This document shows positions 17,825 to 26,498 of a DNA stretch of 64,000 nucleotides, in pieces. The notes under the pieces were generated by a model. That model was not told where the DNA came from and searched no databases. It worked only from the letters and a program-made list of their open reading frames with translations. The stretch comes from Staphylococcus haemolyticus. Lineage in GTDB: Bacteria > Bacillota > Bacilli > Staphylococcales > Staphylococcaceae. Each line of letters opens with the position of its first letter. The stretch's first letter is position 1. Made by a program: the position numbers and the translations under genes. The stretch lies in assembly GCF_006094395.1 (NCBI RefSeq), contig NZ_CP035291.1, forward strand, positions 1,054,001-1,118,000, read 5' to 3'.

Positions 17825-19021
17825 ATGACTTACAATAAACGTTTATTTACTTCAGAATCAGTGACAGAAGGACATCCAGATAAGATTGCTGACCAAGTAT
17901 CTGATGCCATTTTAGATGAAATCTTAAAAGATGACCCCAATGCACGTGTTGCTTGTGAAACTACTGTAACAACTGGAATGGCTCTAATTTCAGGTGAAAT
18001 ATCTACATCAACCTATGTAGATATCCCTAAAGTTGTAAGAGAAACAATTAAAGGTATTGGCTATACTCGTGCTAAATATGGCTATGATTACCAAACTATG
18101 GCAGTTTTAACTGCAATCGATGAGCAGTCACCTGATATTGCACAAGGTGTTGACAAAGCACTTGAATACAGAAATGATATTTCAGAAGAAGAGATTGAAG
18201 CTACTGGTGCCGGTGACCAAGGTTTAATGTTCGGATATGCTACAAATGAAACAGAAACATATATGCCTTTACCTATCTTTTTATCTCATCAATTAGCTAA
18301 ACGTTTATCTGATGTACGTAAAGATGGAATTTTAAACTATTTAAGACCGGATGGTAAAGTTCAAGTAACAGTTGAATACGACGAATCAGATAAACCTAAG
18401 CGTATTGACACGATTGTAGTATCATCTCAACATGCGGATGATATTGAATTAGAACAAATTCAAAGTGACATTAAAGAACATGTCATATACCCAACAGTTC
18501 CTGAAGGATTAATTGATAATGAAACGAAATTCTTTATCAATCCTACTGGAAGATTTGTTATCGGTGGACCTCAAGGTGATGCTGGATTAACAGGACGTAA
18601 AATCATTGTTGATACTTATGGTGGTTATGCACGTCATGGAGGAGGTTGCTTTAGTGGTAAAGACCCAACTAAAGTAGACCGATCAGCAGCTTATGCGGCA
18701 AGATATGTAGCTAAAAATATTGTTGCTGCAGGACTAGCAGACCAATGTGAAGTACAACTTGCTTATGCTATTGGCGTGGCTGAACCAGTTTCAATTTCAA
18801 TTGATACATTTAAAACGGGCAAAGTTTCTGAAGCTCAACTTGTTGAAGCTGTTAGAGCTAACTTTGATTTACGTCCAGCAGGTATCATTAAAATGTTAGA
18901 TTTAAAGCATCCTATATACAAACAAACTGCTGCTTATGGTCACTTTGGTAGAACAGATGTATTGTTACCATGGGAGAAATTAGATAAAGTCAATGTATTA
19001 AAAGATGCTGTTCAAGCTTAA
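17825..19021 (+). CDS. metK: S-adenosylmethionine synthetase MetK
   Basis: Makes SAM from methionine and ATP. Seen: the N-terminal [28 protein letters not shown] (family signature 1) and [19 protein letters not shown] loop (here [20 protein letters not shown], signature 2). 398 aa is typical. ATG with AAAGGAG upstream. Controlled by the preceding SAM-I riboswitch, so the product represses its own synthesis. Confidence 0.98.
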   Translation: MTYNKRLFTSESVTEGHPDKIADQVSDAILDEILKDDPNARVACETTVTTGMALISGEISTSTYVDIPKVVRETIKGIGYTRAKYGYDYQTMAVLTAIDEQSPDIAQGVDKALEYRNDISEEEIEATGAGDQGLMFGYATNETETYMPLPIFLSHQLAKRLSDVRKDGILNYLRPDGKVQVTVEYDESDKPKRIDTIVVSSQHADDIELEQIQSDIKEHVIYPTVPEGLIDNETKFFINPTGRFVIGGPQGDAGLTGRKIIVDTYGGYARHGGGCFSGKDPTKVDRSAAYAARYVAKNIVAAGLADQCEVQLAYAIGVAEPVSISIDTFKTGKVSEAQLVEAVRANFDLRPAGIIKMLDLKHPIYKQTAAYGHFGRTDVLLPWEKLDKVNVLKDAVQA

Positions 19022-19114
19022 TAAACGCTTTAAATAATATAAAGAAATTGTCGAAATTATAGATAGTTTCCATTATAATTAGATTTACTGATAGATTAAA
19101 GGAGCGTTGATTTA

Positions 19115-20023
19115 ATGAATTCATTTGGACCAATCGAAATTGGTTTAATCGTAGCAATTGTAGTTGCAATTATCTGTTTAATATTATTCTTAGTTACACT
19201 TAAAAGTAAAAACAATATTAAACAGAAAACAAAAGAAGAATACGACTTAAAAGAAAAGCAAATGAAAGCGTCACATGACGAAGCCCTAGAGAAAGAACGC
19301 ATACAAAATAAAAAGCAAGTTACTAAACAAAAAGAAGATTTTGATGCAACTGTAAGCGGTAAAGATCGTGAAATTGATGCATTGAAACTATTCTCAAAAA
19401 ACAAAAGTGAATATGTTACGGATATGCGCTTAATTGGAATTAGAGATCGTTTAGTGAAAGAAAAACGTATTAGACCTGAAGATATGCATATTATGGCAAA
19501 CATCTTTTTACCAAGTAATGAATTCAATGATATTGAACGCATTAGTCACCTTGTACTTACGCGTACAGGCCTATATATTATAGATTCTCAACTATTAAAA
19601 GGGCATGTTTATCAAGGTATAAGTGGTAAGCAATTTAACGAATTGCCTATGATGGAACAAGTATTTAGTACTTTGGATTTAGATGTTAAGTCACCTCAAA
19701 CACTAGTACTCGATCAAAATGAAGATAAATCTTCATTGTCATTCGTTAATTACTCAGAACAACTTACTTCAATTGAAAAGCTAGCGTCAGACTTGCAAAC
19801 ACAATTAGGGGCTAAATATACGCCAACTGCGATTTTATACTTTAATCCTAAACACGATGGAGACGTAACGATTTCAAATTATGCACAAAGTTCAAGTGTT
19901 AAAGTTCTAGTTGGACCTGATCAATTAGATGAGTTCTTTAATAAATTTGTATTCCATGGACGTATTCAATATAACGTAGATGAATTACAAAATGTTATGG
20001 ATAAAATTGAATCATTTAATTAG
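19115..20023 (+). CDS. Membrane-anchored NERD-domain protein
   Basis: A 302-aa protein with one N-terminal transmembrane helix (about residues 8-28), a charged coiled-coil stretch (about 30-90) and a NERD-like nuclease-related domain (about 125-225, around ISHLVLTRTGLYIIDSQ). NERD domains are related to restriction-like nucleases, but function is not established and I cannot assign catalytic residues confidently. It stands alone after metK and ends in a repeat-derived terminator. Confidence 0.7.
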   Translation: MNSFGPIEIGLIVAIVVAIICLILFLVTLKSKNNIKQKTKEEYDLKEKQMKASHDEALEKERIQNKKQVTKQKEDFDATVSGKDREIDALKLFSKNKSEYVTDMRLIGIRDRLVKEKRIRPEDMHIMANIFLPSNEFNDIERISHLVLTRTGLYIIDSQLLKGHVYQGISGKQFNELPMMEQVFSTLDLDVKSPQTLVLDQNEDKSSLSFVNYSEQLTSIEKLASDLQTQLGAKYTPTAILYFNPKHDGDVTISNYAQSSSVKVLVGPDQLDEFFNKFVFHGRIQYNVDELQNVMDKIESFN

Positions 20024-20028
20024 TATTA

Positions 20029-20185
20029 GAGCCTGGGACATAAATAATATGATGATGCTATTTTGCAAATTCGCAGTAGCTGACTGAACTGAAAATGCGC
20101 TTAACTCAAGCTTTTTTCAGTTCTAGTCATCCTTGCGGGGGTGGGACGACGAATTTAAAAAGAATTCTGTCCCACTCCCTTTTTA
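20029..20185 (+). repeat. Staphylococcal intergenic hairpin repeat, copy 1, ending in a terminator
   Basis: The outer arms TGGGACA (20034) and TGTCCCA (20168) bracket an inner AACTGAAAA / TTTTTTCAGTT hairpin. The right part forms a strong stem (GTGGGAC...GAATT with GAATTCTGTCCCAC, 20140-20175) before TTTTTAATTTT, so it also terminates the NERD gene. A diverged second copy is near 35751. Similar GGGACA...TGTCCC elements are common between staphylococcal genes. Confidence 0.7.
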
Positions 20186-20301
20186 ATTTTGAGGAGAAGC
20201 TTATTAAAATAATAAACTAAACTAATATTAAAGTTTTCAATAATGACAATTATGGGAATAGAGTAGTAATTATTAAAATATAAAGAAAAGAGGTTTCTTT
20301 T

Positions 20302-21138
20302 ATGGAAACAATTGAATTTTATAATGGTCACACAATGCCTAAAGTTGGAATTGGTACTTTTAGAGTAGAAAATAACGATGAATGTAAGGAGGCAGTTAAG
20401 CATGCAATTGTCTCAGGTTATCGTAGTATTGATACAGCTAAAGTATATGGTAATGAAGAACAAGTTGGTTTAGGAATTAAAGAAGGTCTAGAAGCTACTG
20501 GGTTAGAACGTAAAGATTTATTCATTACATCAAAACTATATTTTGAAGATTTTGGGCGCGAAAATGTTGCAAATGCTTATGAAACAAGTATCAATAAATT
20601 AGGACTAGATTATTTAGATTTATATCTTGTTCATTGGCCTGGTACTAATGAAGCAATAATGATTGATACATGGAAAGGTATGGAAGATTTATATAAAGAT
20701 GATAAGGTTAAAAATATTGGTGTAAGTAACTTCAATGCAGAACACTTTGAAGCATTATTAGCTCAAGTTTCTATTAAGCCAGTCATCAACCAAGTAGAAT
20801 TTCACCCATATTTTACTCAAAATAAACTACGTAAATATTTAGAAGTACAAAATATCCATATGGAGTCATGGTCACCATTTATGAATGCCCAAATCTTAGG
20901 TGATGAAACACTTAATCAAATTGGCAAAGAAGTTAATAAATCGGCAGCACAAGTCGTCATTCGTTGGAACATGCAACATGGTGTCATCGTTATTCCTAAA
21001 TCAGTTACACCTCAAAGAATAGAGGAAAATATTAATGTTTTTGATTTCGAACTAACAGATGAACAAATGGAACAAATTGATTCTCTAAACAAAGATCAAC
21101 GCATTGGTCCTGATCCAGCAACATTTGAGGGACATTAA
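20302..21138 (+). CDS. Aldo/keto reductase (2,5-diketogluconate reductase-like)
   Basis: A 278-aa NADPH-dependent (by family) aldehyde/ketone reductase with a TIM-barrel fold. Seen: the catalytic tetrad context with Asp and Tyr in SIDTAKVYGNEEQVG, Lys in ITSKLYF and His in LVHWPG; the signature VSNFNAEHFEALL; and the cofactor-binding IPKSVTPQRIEEN near the C-terminus. Single gene with its own terminator. Natural substrate unknown. Confidence 0.88.
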   Translation: METIEFYNGHTMPKVGIGTFRVENNDECKEAVKHAIVSGYRSIDTAKVYGNEEQVGLGIKEGLEATGLERKDLFITSKLYFEDFGRENVANAYETSINKLGLDYLDLYLVHWPGTNEAIMIDTWKGMEDLYKDDKVKNIGVSNFNAEHFEALLAQVSIKPVINQVEFHPYFTQNKLRKYLEVQNIHMESWSPFMNAQILGDETLNQIGKEVNKSAAQVVIRWNMQHGVIVIPKSVTPQRIEENINVFDFELTDEQMEQIDSLNKDQRIGPDPATFEGH

Positions 21139-21149
21139 TAAAAATATAA

Positions 21150-21200
21150 AAATACACTTCATAGTTGCAAGATTTAATCTTAAAACTATGAAGTGTATTT
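21150..21200. terminator. Bidirectional terminator between the aldo/keto reductase and crcB genes
   Basis: AAATACACTTCATAGT (21150) and ACTATGAAGTGTATTT (21185) form a perfect 16-bp stem, usable from both sides. Confidence 0.9.
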
Positions 21201-21202
21201 AT

Positions 21203-21556
21203 TTATATCGAATAACCAATAAAGCAAGAGATAAACCCTATTACAAATTGTAAAATAGAATAACTAAAAAATTGAACAGGTTTAAAACTTGGTGAAATAA
21301 ATTGGACGATTTCATAAGACAGAGTTGAAAAGGTTGTTAATCCTCCAAGAGCGCCAGTTATAAAAAACAGTGAAAATAATTGATAATCTTGAGCTATCCC
21401 ATACACGAAGCCAATTAAGAAACTACCAACGAGATTGACTATTAAAGTTGCAATCGGTATAGGTGACGTTATTTTACTTTTAAAGACATCTGTTAACCAA
21501 GCTCTGATAACAGCACCAATACCACCACCTACCATAATAAATAGTATATGTATCAT
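21203..21556 (-). CDS. crcB2: Fluoride channel CrcB (second subunit gene)
   Basis: A 117-aa Fluc-type fluoride exporter protein with four hydrophobic helices. Seen: GGGIGAVIRAW near the N-terminus, the central VNLVGSFLIGF Asn-bearing helix, and GGLTTFSTLSYE. Its start overlaps the end of the other crcB by 4 nt. Paired crcB genes in Gram-positives usually give a heterodimeric channel. No fluoride riboswitch is visible upstream. Confidence 0.9.
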   Translation of the reverse strand: MIHILFIMVGGGIGAVIRAWLTDVFKSKITSPIPIATLIVNLVGSFLIGFVYGIAQDYQLFSLFFITGALGGLTTFSTLSYEIVQFISPSFKPVQFFSYSILQFVIGFISCFIGYSI

Positions 21557-21918
21557 GTAGGTTGCCCCCCTAATTTAACACCAAACCAGCAGAAAAGAAT
21601 GCCTCCTATATAACTGGTTAAGCCATAGATAAAGAGCAAAGCGATACTATTATTTTGCGACATTGTAACTAACTCAAATTGGAAGGTTGAAAAGGTAGTT
21701 AAAGCACCTAGTAATCCCGTTGTGACACCTTTTTTAATTAATGGGTTATTTTTAAAAAAATGAATGGATAAAGAAGATAAATATCCCATTAAAAATGCAC
21801 CCACAATATTCGCAATTAATGTACCGAGTGGTAATCCAGAATCGACATTAAGAGTTGATAAGACATATCTTAGTAATGCTCCAAATAAGCCCCCAATAAA
21901 CACAAATAAATATTGCAT
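21553..21918 (-). CDS. crcB1: Fluoride channel CrcB (first subunit gene)
   Basis: A 121-aa Fluc family protein with four hydrophobic helices, FIGGLFGALLRYVLS start, ANIVGAFLMGY and GALTTFSTFQFE motifs. I start it at ATG 21918 because TAGGTGTG lies 5-7 nt upstream. A longer frame from 21957 has no comparable site. Co-transcribed with the following crcB. Together they would lower cytosolic fluoride. Confidence 0.88.
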   Translation of the reverse strand: MQYLFVFIGGLFGALLRYVLSTLNVDSGLPLGTLIANIVGAFLMGYLSSLSIHFFKNNPLIKKGVTTGLLGALTTFSTFQFELVTMSQNNSIALLFIYGLTSYIGGILFCWFGVKLGGQPT

Positions 21919-22010
21919 TTTGTCACACCTATTCATTATTTTTATTACGATAAACACTAATCGATAATTATTTTTTAACTTAGAAAGTTAGTTCTGGTAT
22001 TTAAAAAAGT

Positions 22011-22316
22011 TTACGACAATATACCAAATGTCTTAATTGAGGCATAGATATGGAATAAGATAACAAACAAGATAATTATTGGCAAAATTTTACTCGCAAT
22101 TCTTATCCATCCTTGTTTATCACCTAAATGTTTAATCGCTTTATCTGAAAATATAATAGAAGCAATTAATATAATCACATTAATGATACTGCACGCAATA
22201 AGTAAATATTTAACAGAAGTAATTTGCTGACTTAATAGTGGGTTGAATGTATTAAAATAAAAACTTATGATGAGTAAAATTATTGAGATATAGAAGTATT
22301 TTTTTGGCTTAGACAT
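22011..22316 (-). CDS. Small membrane protein of unknown function
   Basis: A 101-aa protein with three hydrophobic segments (about residues 8-25, 33-58 and 76-98) and basic ends; no recognised domain. ATG at 22316 has GGAGGAAC 3 nt upstream of the codon, so the longer in-frame start at 22340 is not needed. It may be transcribed together with the crcB pair downstream on the same strand (gap about 90 nt), but nothing shows a shared function. Confidence 0.6.
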   Translation of the reverse strand: MSKPKKYFYISIILLIISFYFNTFNPLLSQQITSVKYLLIACSIINVIILIASIIFSDKAIKHLGDKQGWIRIASKILPIIILFVILFHIYASIKTFGILS

Positions 22317-22579
22317 AATGTTCCTCCTACCTAATATCATATAATCATATTACCATATTTTAATTAACATTTAATAGTGACTAGTGAATTTGACAATTAA
22401 TTTTGTTAAAAAGCAAAACATTCGCCAAGTGTTTCTAAGAATGATATAAATAATTTATAAATATTTTATTGATGCGGAATAGTCTGATCATCATATGAAA
22501 AGAAGCATATACATATAAGAAATCTATTGTGATGTAATTTAACTATCATCGTAATCGAACTTAAAGGAGGAAGAATGAA

Positions 22580-23293
22580 ATGGCAAAATTAAATGTCGAA
22601 GTATTTGCAGATGGCGCAGATATTGAACAAATGAAAGCAGCATATAAAAATAAAGAGGTAGACGGATTCACTACTAATCCTAGCTTAATGGCTAAAGCGG
22701 GTGTAACAGACTATAAATCATTCGCTGAAGAAGCGGTTAAAGAAATTCCAGATGCATCTATTTCATTTGAAGTATTCGCTGATGATTTAGAAACTATGGA
22801 AAAAGAAGCTGAAATATTAAAACAATATGGTGATAATGTTTTTGTCAAAATTCCAGTTGTGAATACTAAAGGCGAATCAACAATTCCGTTAATAAAAAAA
22901 TTATCAGCGGACAATGTGCGTTTAAATGTTACTGCAGTTTACACTATTGAGCAAGTAAAAGAAATTACTGAAGCGGTAACTGAAGGAGTACCTACATATA
23001 TTTCAGTATTTGCAGGTAGAATAGCTGATACTGGTGTTGACCCATTACCTTTGATGAAAGAATCAGTAGATGTGGCGCATAGTAAAGAAGGCGTTAAATT
23101 ATTATGGGCAAGTTGTCGTGAACTATTTAATGTTATTCAAGCAGATGAAATTGGTGCCGACATTATTACATGTCCAGCAGATGTAGTTAAGAAAGTAAAT
23201 ACTAATTTAGGTCGAGATATTAATGAATTATCAGTTGATACTGTAAAAGGTTTCGCTAAGGATATTCAAAGCTCAGGTTTATCTATTCTTTAA
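22580..23293 (+). CDS. tal: Transaldolase (TalA/MipB-type)
   Basis: Pentose-phosphate enzyme exchanging a dihydroxyacetone unit between sugar phosphates. Seen: FTTNPSLMAKAG near the N-terminus, the Schiff-base Lys in VFVKIPVV (about residue 90), NVTAVYTIEQ, and the SVFAGRIADTGVDP phosphate-site segment. 237 aa, the short subclass that includes fructose-6-phosphate aldolases, so the exact reaction is less certain. Strong AAAGGAGG site. In staphylococci it neighbours the sigS locus, as here. Confidence 0.88.
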   Translation: MAKLNVEVFADGADIEQMKAAYKNKEVDGFTTNPSLMAKAGVTDYKSFAEEAVKEIPDASISFEVFADDLETMEKEAEILKQYGDNVFVKIPVVNTKGESTIPLIKKLSADNVRLNVTAVYTIEQVKEITEAVTEGVPTYISVFAGRIADTGVDPLPLMKESVDVAHSKEGVKLLWASCRELFNVIQADEIGADIITCPADVVKKVNTNLGRDINELSVDTVKGFAKDIQSSGLSIL

Positions 23294-23310
23294 GATTTAA
23301 AAATTAAAAT

Positions 23311-23420
23311 AACTCCGTTCTATAAGATATTGCTTAGAACTTCTACACACAATTAACACTTTCATGTCTATGTGTAGATTCTCTAAATCAATCTCTTTCA
23401 TATAGAAACGGAGTATTTTT
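23311..23420 (+). terminator. Long structured 3' end after tal
   Basis: The outer arms ACTCCGTTCTAT (23311) and ATAGAAACGGAGT (23401) enclose an inner hairpin (TCTACACA... with ...TGTGTAGA, 23341-23376). ATTTTTAT follows. Larger than a simple terminator. Confidence 0.65.
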
Positions 23421-23513
23421 ATATAGTAAAGCTTTTGATTTTTAACTTGTAAGTAAATGAGAACTTCGCTAAAATTTAAAAGAAATAATATTAGAAGGAG
23501 ATAACCACATAGT

Positions 23514-23984
23514 ATGAAACATACAGAATTTGAAGAGAAAGTTAAAAAGCAATTGTGGTTTTTAAATAAAAAGGAAAAAAAGCTATTACAAAATAATTTA
23601 ACGCATTACCATAATGAGGTAGAGGGTAATGAAGGGGATATTCAGTCAAAGAAATATCGCAAACCAATTCAGTACGCAAATCAATTTTTAAAAAATAACA
23701 TATTTAAACAAAAAGAAGTAGCAAGTTCCACATTGTTATTTTTACTAATAGGAATGGTACTCATTTATGCTTTCTTGCTAGGGTTATTTTTAACAGGATT
23801 TATTACAAGTCTTACTGCAGTGAATTATTTTATAAATCCACAAGTTTCAATGCCAGTTATAAATGTGATCTTAATTTTAATAGGTGCAGTACTTCTTGCA
23901 ATCGTAAGTTTATTACTCATTAAATCAGTTACTGCATTTTTCACAAAAAAATTGTTAGAATACAAATTTAATAAATCTGCATAG
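23514..23984 (+). CDS. Membrane protein with an N-terminal HAAS/DUF1700-like region
   Basis: A 156-aa protein: an N-terminal charged helical domain (about residues 1-60) resembling HAAS/DUF1700 proteins, which often start FLxxLxxxLxxLPxxExxxI or similar, followed by two long hydrophobic segments (about 72-108 and 113-145). Some HAAS proteins pair with PadR regulators, but none is adjacent. Its 3' end overlaps ecfX on the other strand by 17 nt. Function unknown. Confidence 0.55.
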   Translation: MKHTEFEEKVKKQLWFLNKKEKKLLQNNLTHYHNEVEGNEGDIQSKKYRKPIQYANQFLKNNIFKQKEVASSTLLFLLIGMVLIYAFLLGLFLTGFITSLTAVNYFINPQVSMPVINVILILIGAVLLAIVSLLLIKSVTAFFTKKLLEYKFNKSA

Positions 23985-24423
23985 TTTTTTGTACTAAATG
24001 ATACAATAATGTACTTTCTTGCCATTTTTTATAAATTAACGAATAGGGTTCATCAACATGTAATTGAATATTATTTTCAAAAGTAATGATAACGCCATTT
24101 GTAGTAGATGTTAATCCAATAATTGTTAATGCGTTGATGTAAGTTTGTAAAGGTGCACGTTGATGTTTAATAGGGAAGAGGACAACCTGGTCAGATATAT
24201 ATAAAGGTACTAATTTATTAATTGCTAATAATCGTTTTGCCAACTTTAGCCTTTGCAAATACGATTGATTATGCTGTTCGAAATAATAAATTAGTACCTT
24301 TTTAATTGGAAAAGGTAGCACCATGTCATAAGTCGAAAAGCAGCATTTAGTTTTATGTTCACTATGTTGCAATGTTTGAATATAAAGCAAATGGTAAGAA
24401 TTGTGTGGAATCATATTATTCAC
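23968..24423 (-). CDS. ecfX: EcfX, ComK-like partner of SigS
   Basis: A 151-aa protein downstream of sigS, overlapping it by 8 nt, the arrangement described for S. aureus sigS-ecfX. The central part (YYFEQHNQSYLQRLKLAKRL and VPLYISDQVVLFPIKHQRAP, then YINALTII) aligns by eye with the ComK competence regulator core. It may be a ComK-fold DNA- or sigma-binding protein. Whether it activates or restrains SigS is not shown by sequence. Confidence 0.7.
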   Translation of the reverse strand: MNNMIPHNSYHLLYIQTLQHSEHKTKCCFSTYDMVLPFPIKKVLIYYFEQHNQSYLQRLKLAKRLLAINKLVPLYISDQVVLFPIKHQRAPLQTYINALTIIGLTSTTNGVIITFENNIQLHVDEPYSLIYKKWQESTLLYHLVQKTMQIY

Positions 24424-24892
24424 CTTTAAAATAATAATCGGTGAGCTTTTTTATAGAAGAGGATTTATACTTTTTAATACTCGATAAAGAGACATGCATT
24501 AAGTCGGCAATTTCGAATTGTTTATAGCCTTGGATAAAATAGTTATACCATGCCAGTTCTTGTGTATTTAAAATTTTGGAAATGTCATTATAGTTGAAGA
24601 AAGTTGTCTCTGTATTAATAGAAGTAATTTGAGGAGTTTGCAAATCATCGACTTCAACTAATTCTGGTTTTAAATTTTCTTTTCTAAATAAGTCAATTAA
24701 GTAAAAATTGAGCCGCTGATAGAGATAAGAGGATAAACAAATATTTGAATTCTTATTGTAATTCTTAGATAATTGCCACAGTTTAATTAGCAATAACTGA
24801 TAAAATTCATCATAATTATACTTGACGTAATAACGCTTTAACAAATAATGAATAAATCTATGATATTTATGATAAATCTCGTCAAAATTCAT
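24416..24892 (-). CDS. sigS: Alternative sigma factor SigS
   Basis: A 158-aa sigma-70-family protein with only regions 2 and 4, the ECF-like SigS described as a stress and virulence regulator in S. aureus. Seen: a region 2 helix around SYLYQRLNFYLIDLFRKENL (about residues 55-75) and a C-terminal helix-turn-helix YKQFEIADLMHVSLSSIKKY (about 125-145). No classic membrane anti-sigma factor is adjacent. The neighbour is ecfX. The 24893-25148 upstream gap probably carries its promoter. Confidence 0.82.
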   Translation of the reverse strand: MNFDEIYHKYHRFIHYLLKRYYVKYNYDEFYQLLLIKLWQLSKNYNKNSNICLSSYLYQRLNFYLIDLFRKENLKPELVEVDDLQTPQITSINTETTFFNYNDISKILNTQELAWYNYFIQGYKQFEIADLMHVSLSSIKKYKSSSIKKLTDYYFKGE

Positions 24893-25148
24893 TTTGATTG
24901 GAATTCGCTCCTAGTTTAAGTACTTAAACAAAATTTCCGGATATCTAAAATTTAAACTAACTTATATAAATTATCATTTGCGTAATTTGAAAAAAGGGTG
25001 TTAAATAGTAAACATAGAATAATGAAAGTATGCAAAATAATGATTTAAGACATAAGTAACTCAGTAATGCGACAATTAATTATGAACATACCTAACATTC
25101 ATAAATATATTTAAGTTCTAGTCAATTTGTAACGTGGGAGGTATAAAT

Positions 25149-25370
25149 TTGGATTACGCACATTTAAATCTAGAGCATTTTTTTGCAAGAAATGATGATT
25201 TAGACATAATTAGGGATCGTTCTGAATTTGTAATGATTAATAATTTCACAAATGAAATGATGTATCGAGATGGTGAAATAGAAGGAACAGTTGATTTAAA
25301 TCAATATTATTACAAGAATAGATCTCAAGCAGCTAGTTTTATCATGATGGATTATCGCAAAGATAACTAA
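25149..25370 (+). CDS. Small conserved hypothetical protein
   Basis: A 73-aa acidic soluble protein (MDYAHLNLEHFFARNDD start), no recognised domain. I start at TTG 25149 because GGGAGG (25136-25141) is correctly spaced for it; a GTG at 25134 would overlap that site. It lies between sigS (divergent) and sagB. Function unknown. Confidence 0.6.
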   Translation: MDYAHLNLEHFFARNDDLDIIRDRSEFVMINNFTNEMMYRDGEIEGTVDLNQYYYKNRSQAASFIMMDYRKDN

Positions 25371-25577
25371 CAATTACTAGTTATGCTTTATAGAATCAAG
25401 TAATGAAATTCTATAGGTTTCATTACTTTTTATTTTGCAAAGTTTCATTTTGATTACTTTTATTTTATGAATATGTAACATTGCAAGTATAAAATTGTTT
25501 ATAAGAATTAATAATGTTAAACTTTATTATCATAAAGATTTTAAAGAAAAAACAACATTGACCTAAGAGGTGTGAAT

Positions 25578-26429
25578 ATGACGAAGCACAAAAAAGGCTC
25601 AATTATTAGCCTAGTGGGGTTATTGATTGTTTTAGTCGCAGCAGGTTTTATTTTCTTTACTATGATTTCAGATCAAATATTCTTTAAAAAAGTAAATGAA
25701 GAAGAAAAAGTAGAGCATTTAAACGTTACACTAAATAAAGCTGCCGATAAACAAATTGATAACTACACAAGTCAACAAGTCTCTAACAAGAATAATACTG
25801 CTTGGAGAGATGCTTCAGATAATGAAATAAAAGCTGCAATGGACAGTAGTAAGTTCATTGATGATGACAAACAAAAGTATCAATTTTTAGATTTATCTAA
25901 ATATCAAGGTATTGATGAAAACCGTATTAAGCGTATGTTATTCGATCGACCTATGTTATTAAAGCATACTGATGCATTTATTAGTGCTGCTAAAGAGAAA
26001 CATGTGAATGAAGTTTATTTAATTTCTCACGCTTTATTAGAAACTGGTTCAGTTAAAAGTGAATTAGCCAATGGTGTAGAAATTGATGGTAAAAAATATT
26101 ATAACTTCTATGGTGTAGGTGCTCTTGATAGTGATCCTATTAAAACTGGTTCAGAATACGCAAAAAAACACGGTTGGGATACTCCAGAGAAAGCTATCAA
26201 AGGTGGGGCTGATTTTATTCACCAACACTTCCTATCACATGATGATCAAAATACGCTATACAGTATGAGATGGAATCCTAAAAATCCAGGTGAACATCAA
26301 TATGCTACTGATATTAAATGGGCAGAAAGTAATGCTCAAATCATCGCAGATTTCTATAAAGAGATGAAAACAGAAGGTAAATATTTTAAATTATACGTAT
26401 ACAAAGATGATAATAAACATCAAAAATAA
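25578..26429 (+). CDS. sagB: Membrane-anchored N-acetylglucosaminidase SagB
   Basis: Peptidoglycan glucosaminidase that trims nascent glycan strands at the outer face of the membrane. S. aureus SagB works with the membrane protein SpdC/LyrA. Seen: an uncleaved N-terminal transmembrane helix (about residues 8-30); then a GH73-type domain with ISHALLETGSVKSELANG carrying the likely catalytic Glu, and YNFYGVGALDSDP and AKKHGWDTPEKAI motifs. 283 aa from ATG 25578, which has AAGAGGTG just upstream. Confidence 0.9.
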   Translation: MTKHKKGSIISLVGLLIVLVAAGFIFFTMISDQIFFKKVNEEEKVEHLNVTLNKAADKQIDNYTSQQVSNKNNTAWRDASDNEIKAAMDSSKFIDDDKQKYQFLDLSKYQGIDENRIKRMLFDRPMLLKHTDAFISAAKEKHVNEVYLISHALLETGSVKSELANGVEIDGKKYYNFYGVGALDSDPIKTGSEYAKKHGWDTPEKAIKGGADFIHQHFLSHDDQNTLYSMRWNPKNPGEHQYATDIKWAESNAQIIADFYKEMKTEGKYFKLYVYKDDNKHQK

Positions 26430-26446
26430 ATAATTGTAAGTAAACT

Positions 26447-26496
26447 AAAGCCAACGATCACACTGATTCAAGCAAGTGATAACGTTGGCTTTTTCT
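26447..26496 (+). terminator. sagB terminator
   Basis: AAGCCAACG-ATCAC pairs with GTGAT-AACGTTGGCTT followed by TTTCTTT. The insertion sequence begins 10 nt further on. Confidence 0.85.
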
Positions 26497-26498
26497 TT

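Noticed and set aside
17555-17826. Open frames on both strands between pckA and metK
   Set aside because: They overlie the promoter, SAM-I aptamer and terminator. No ribosome sites of note.
20155-20403. Minus-strand frame over the intergenic repeat and the start of the aldo/keto reductase gene
   Set aside because: Covers a terminator repeat and coding sequence of the other strand. No independent support.
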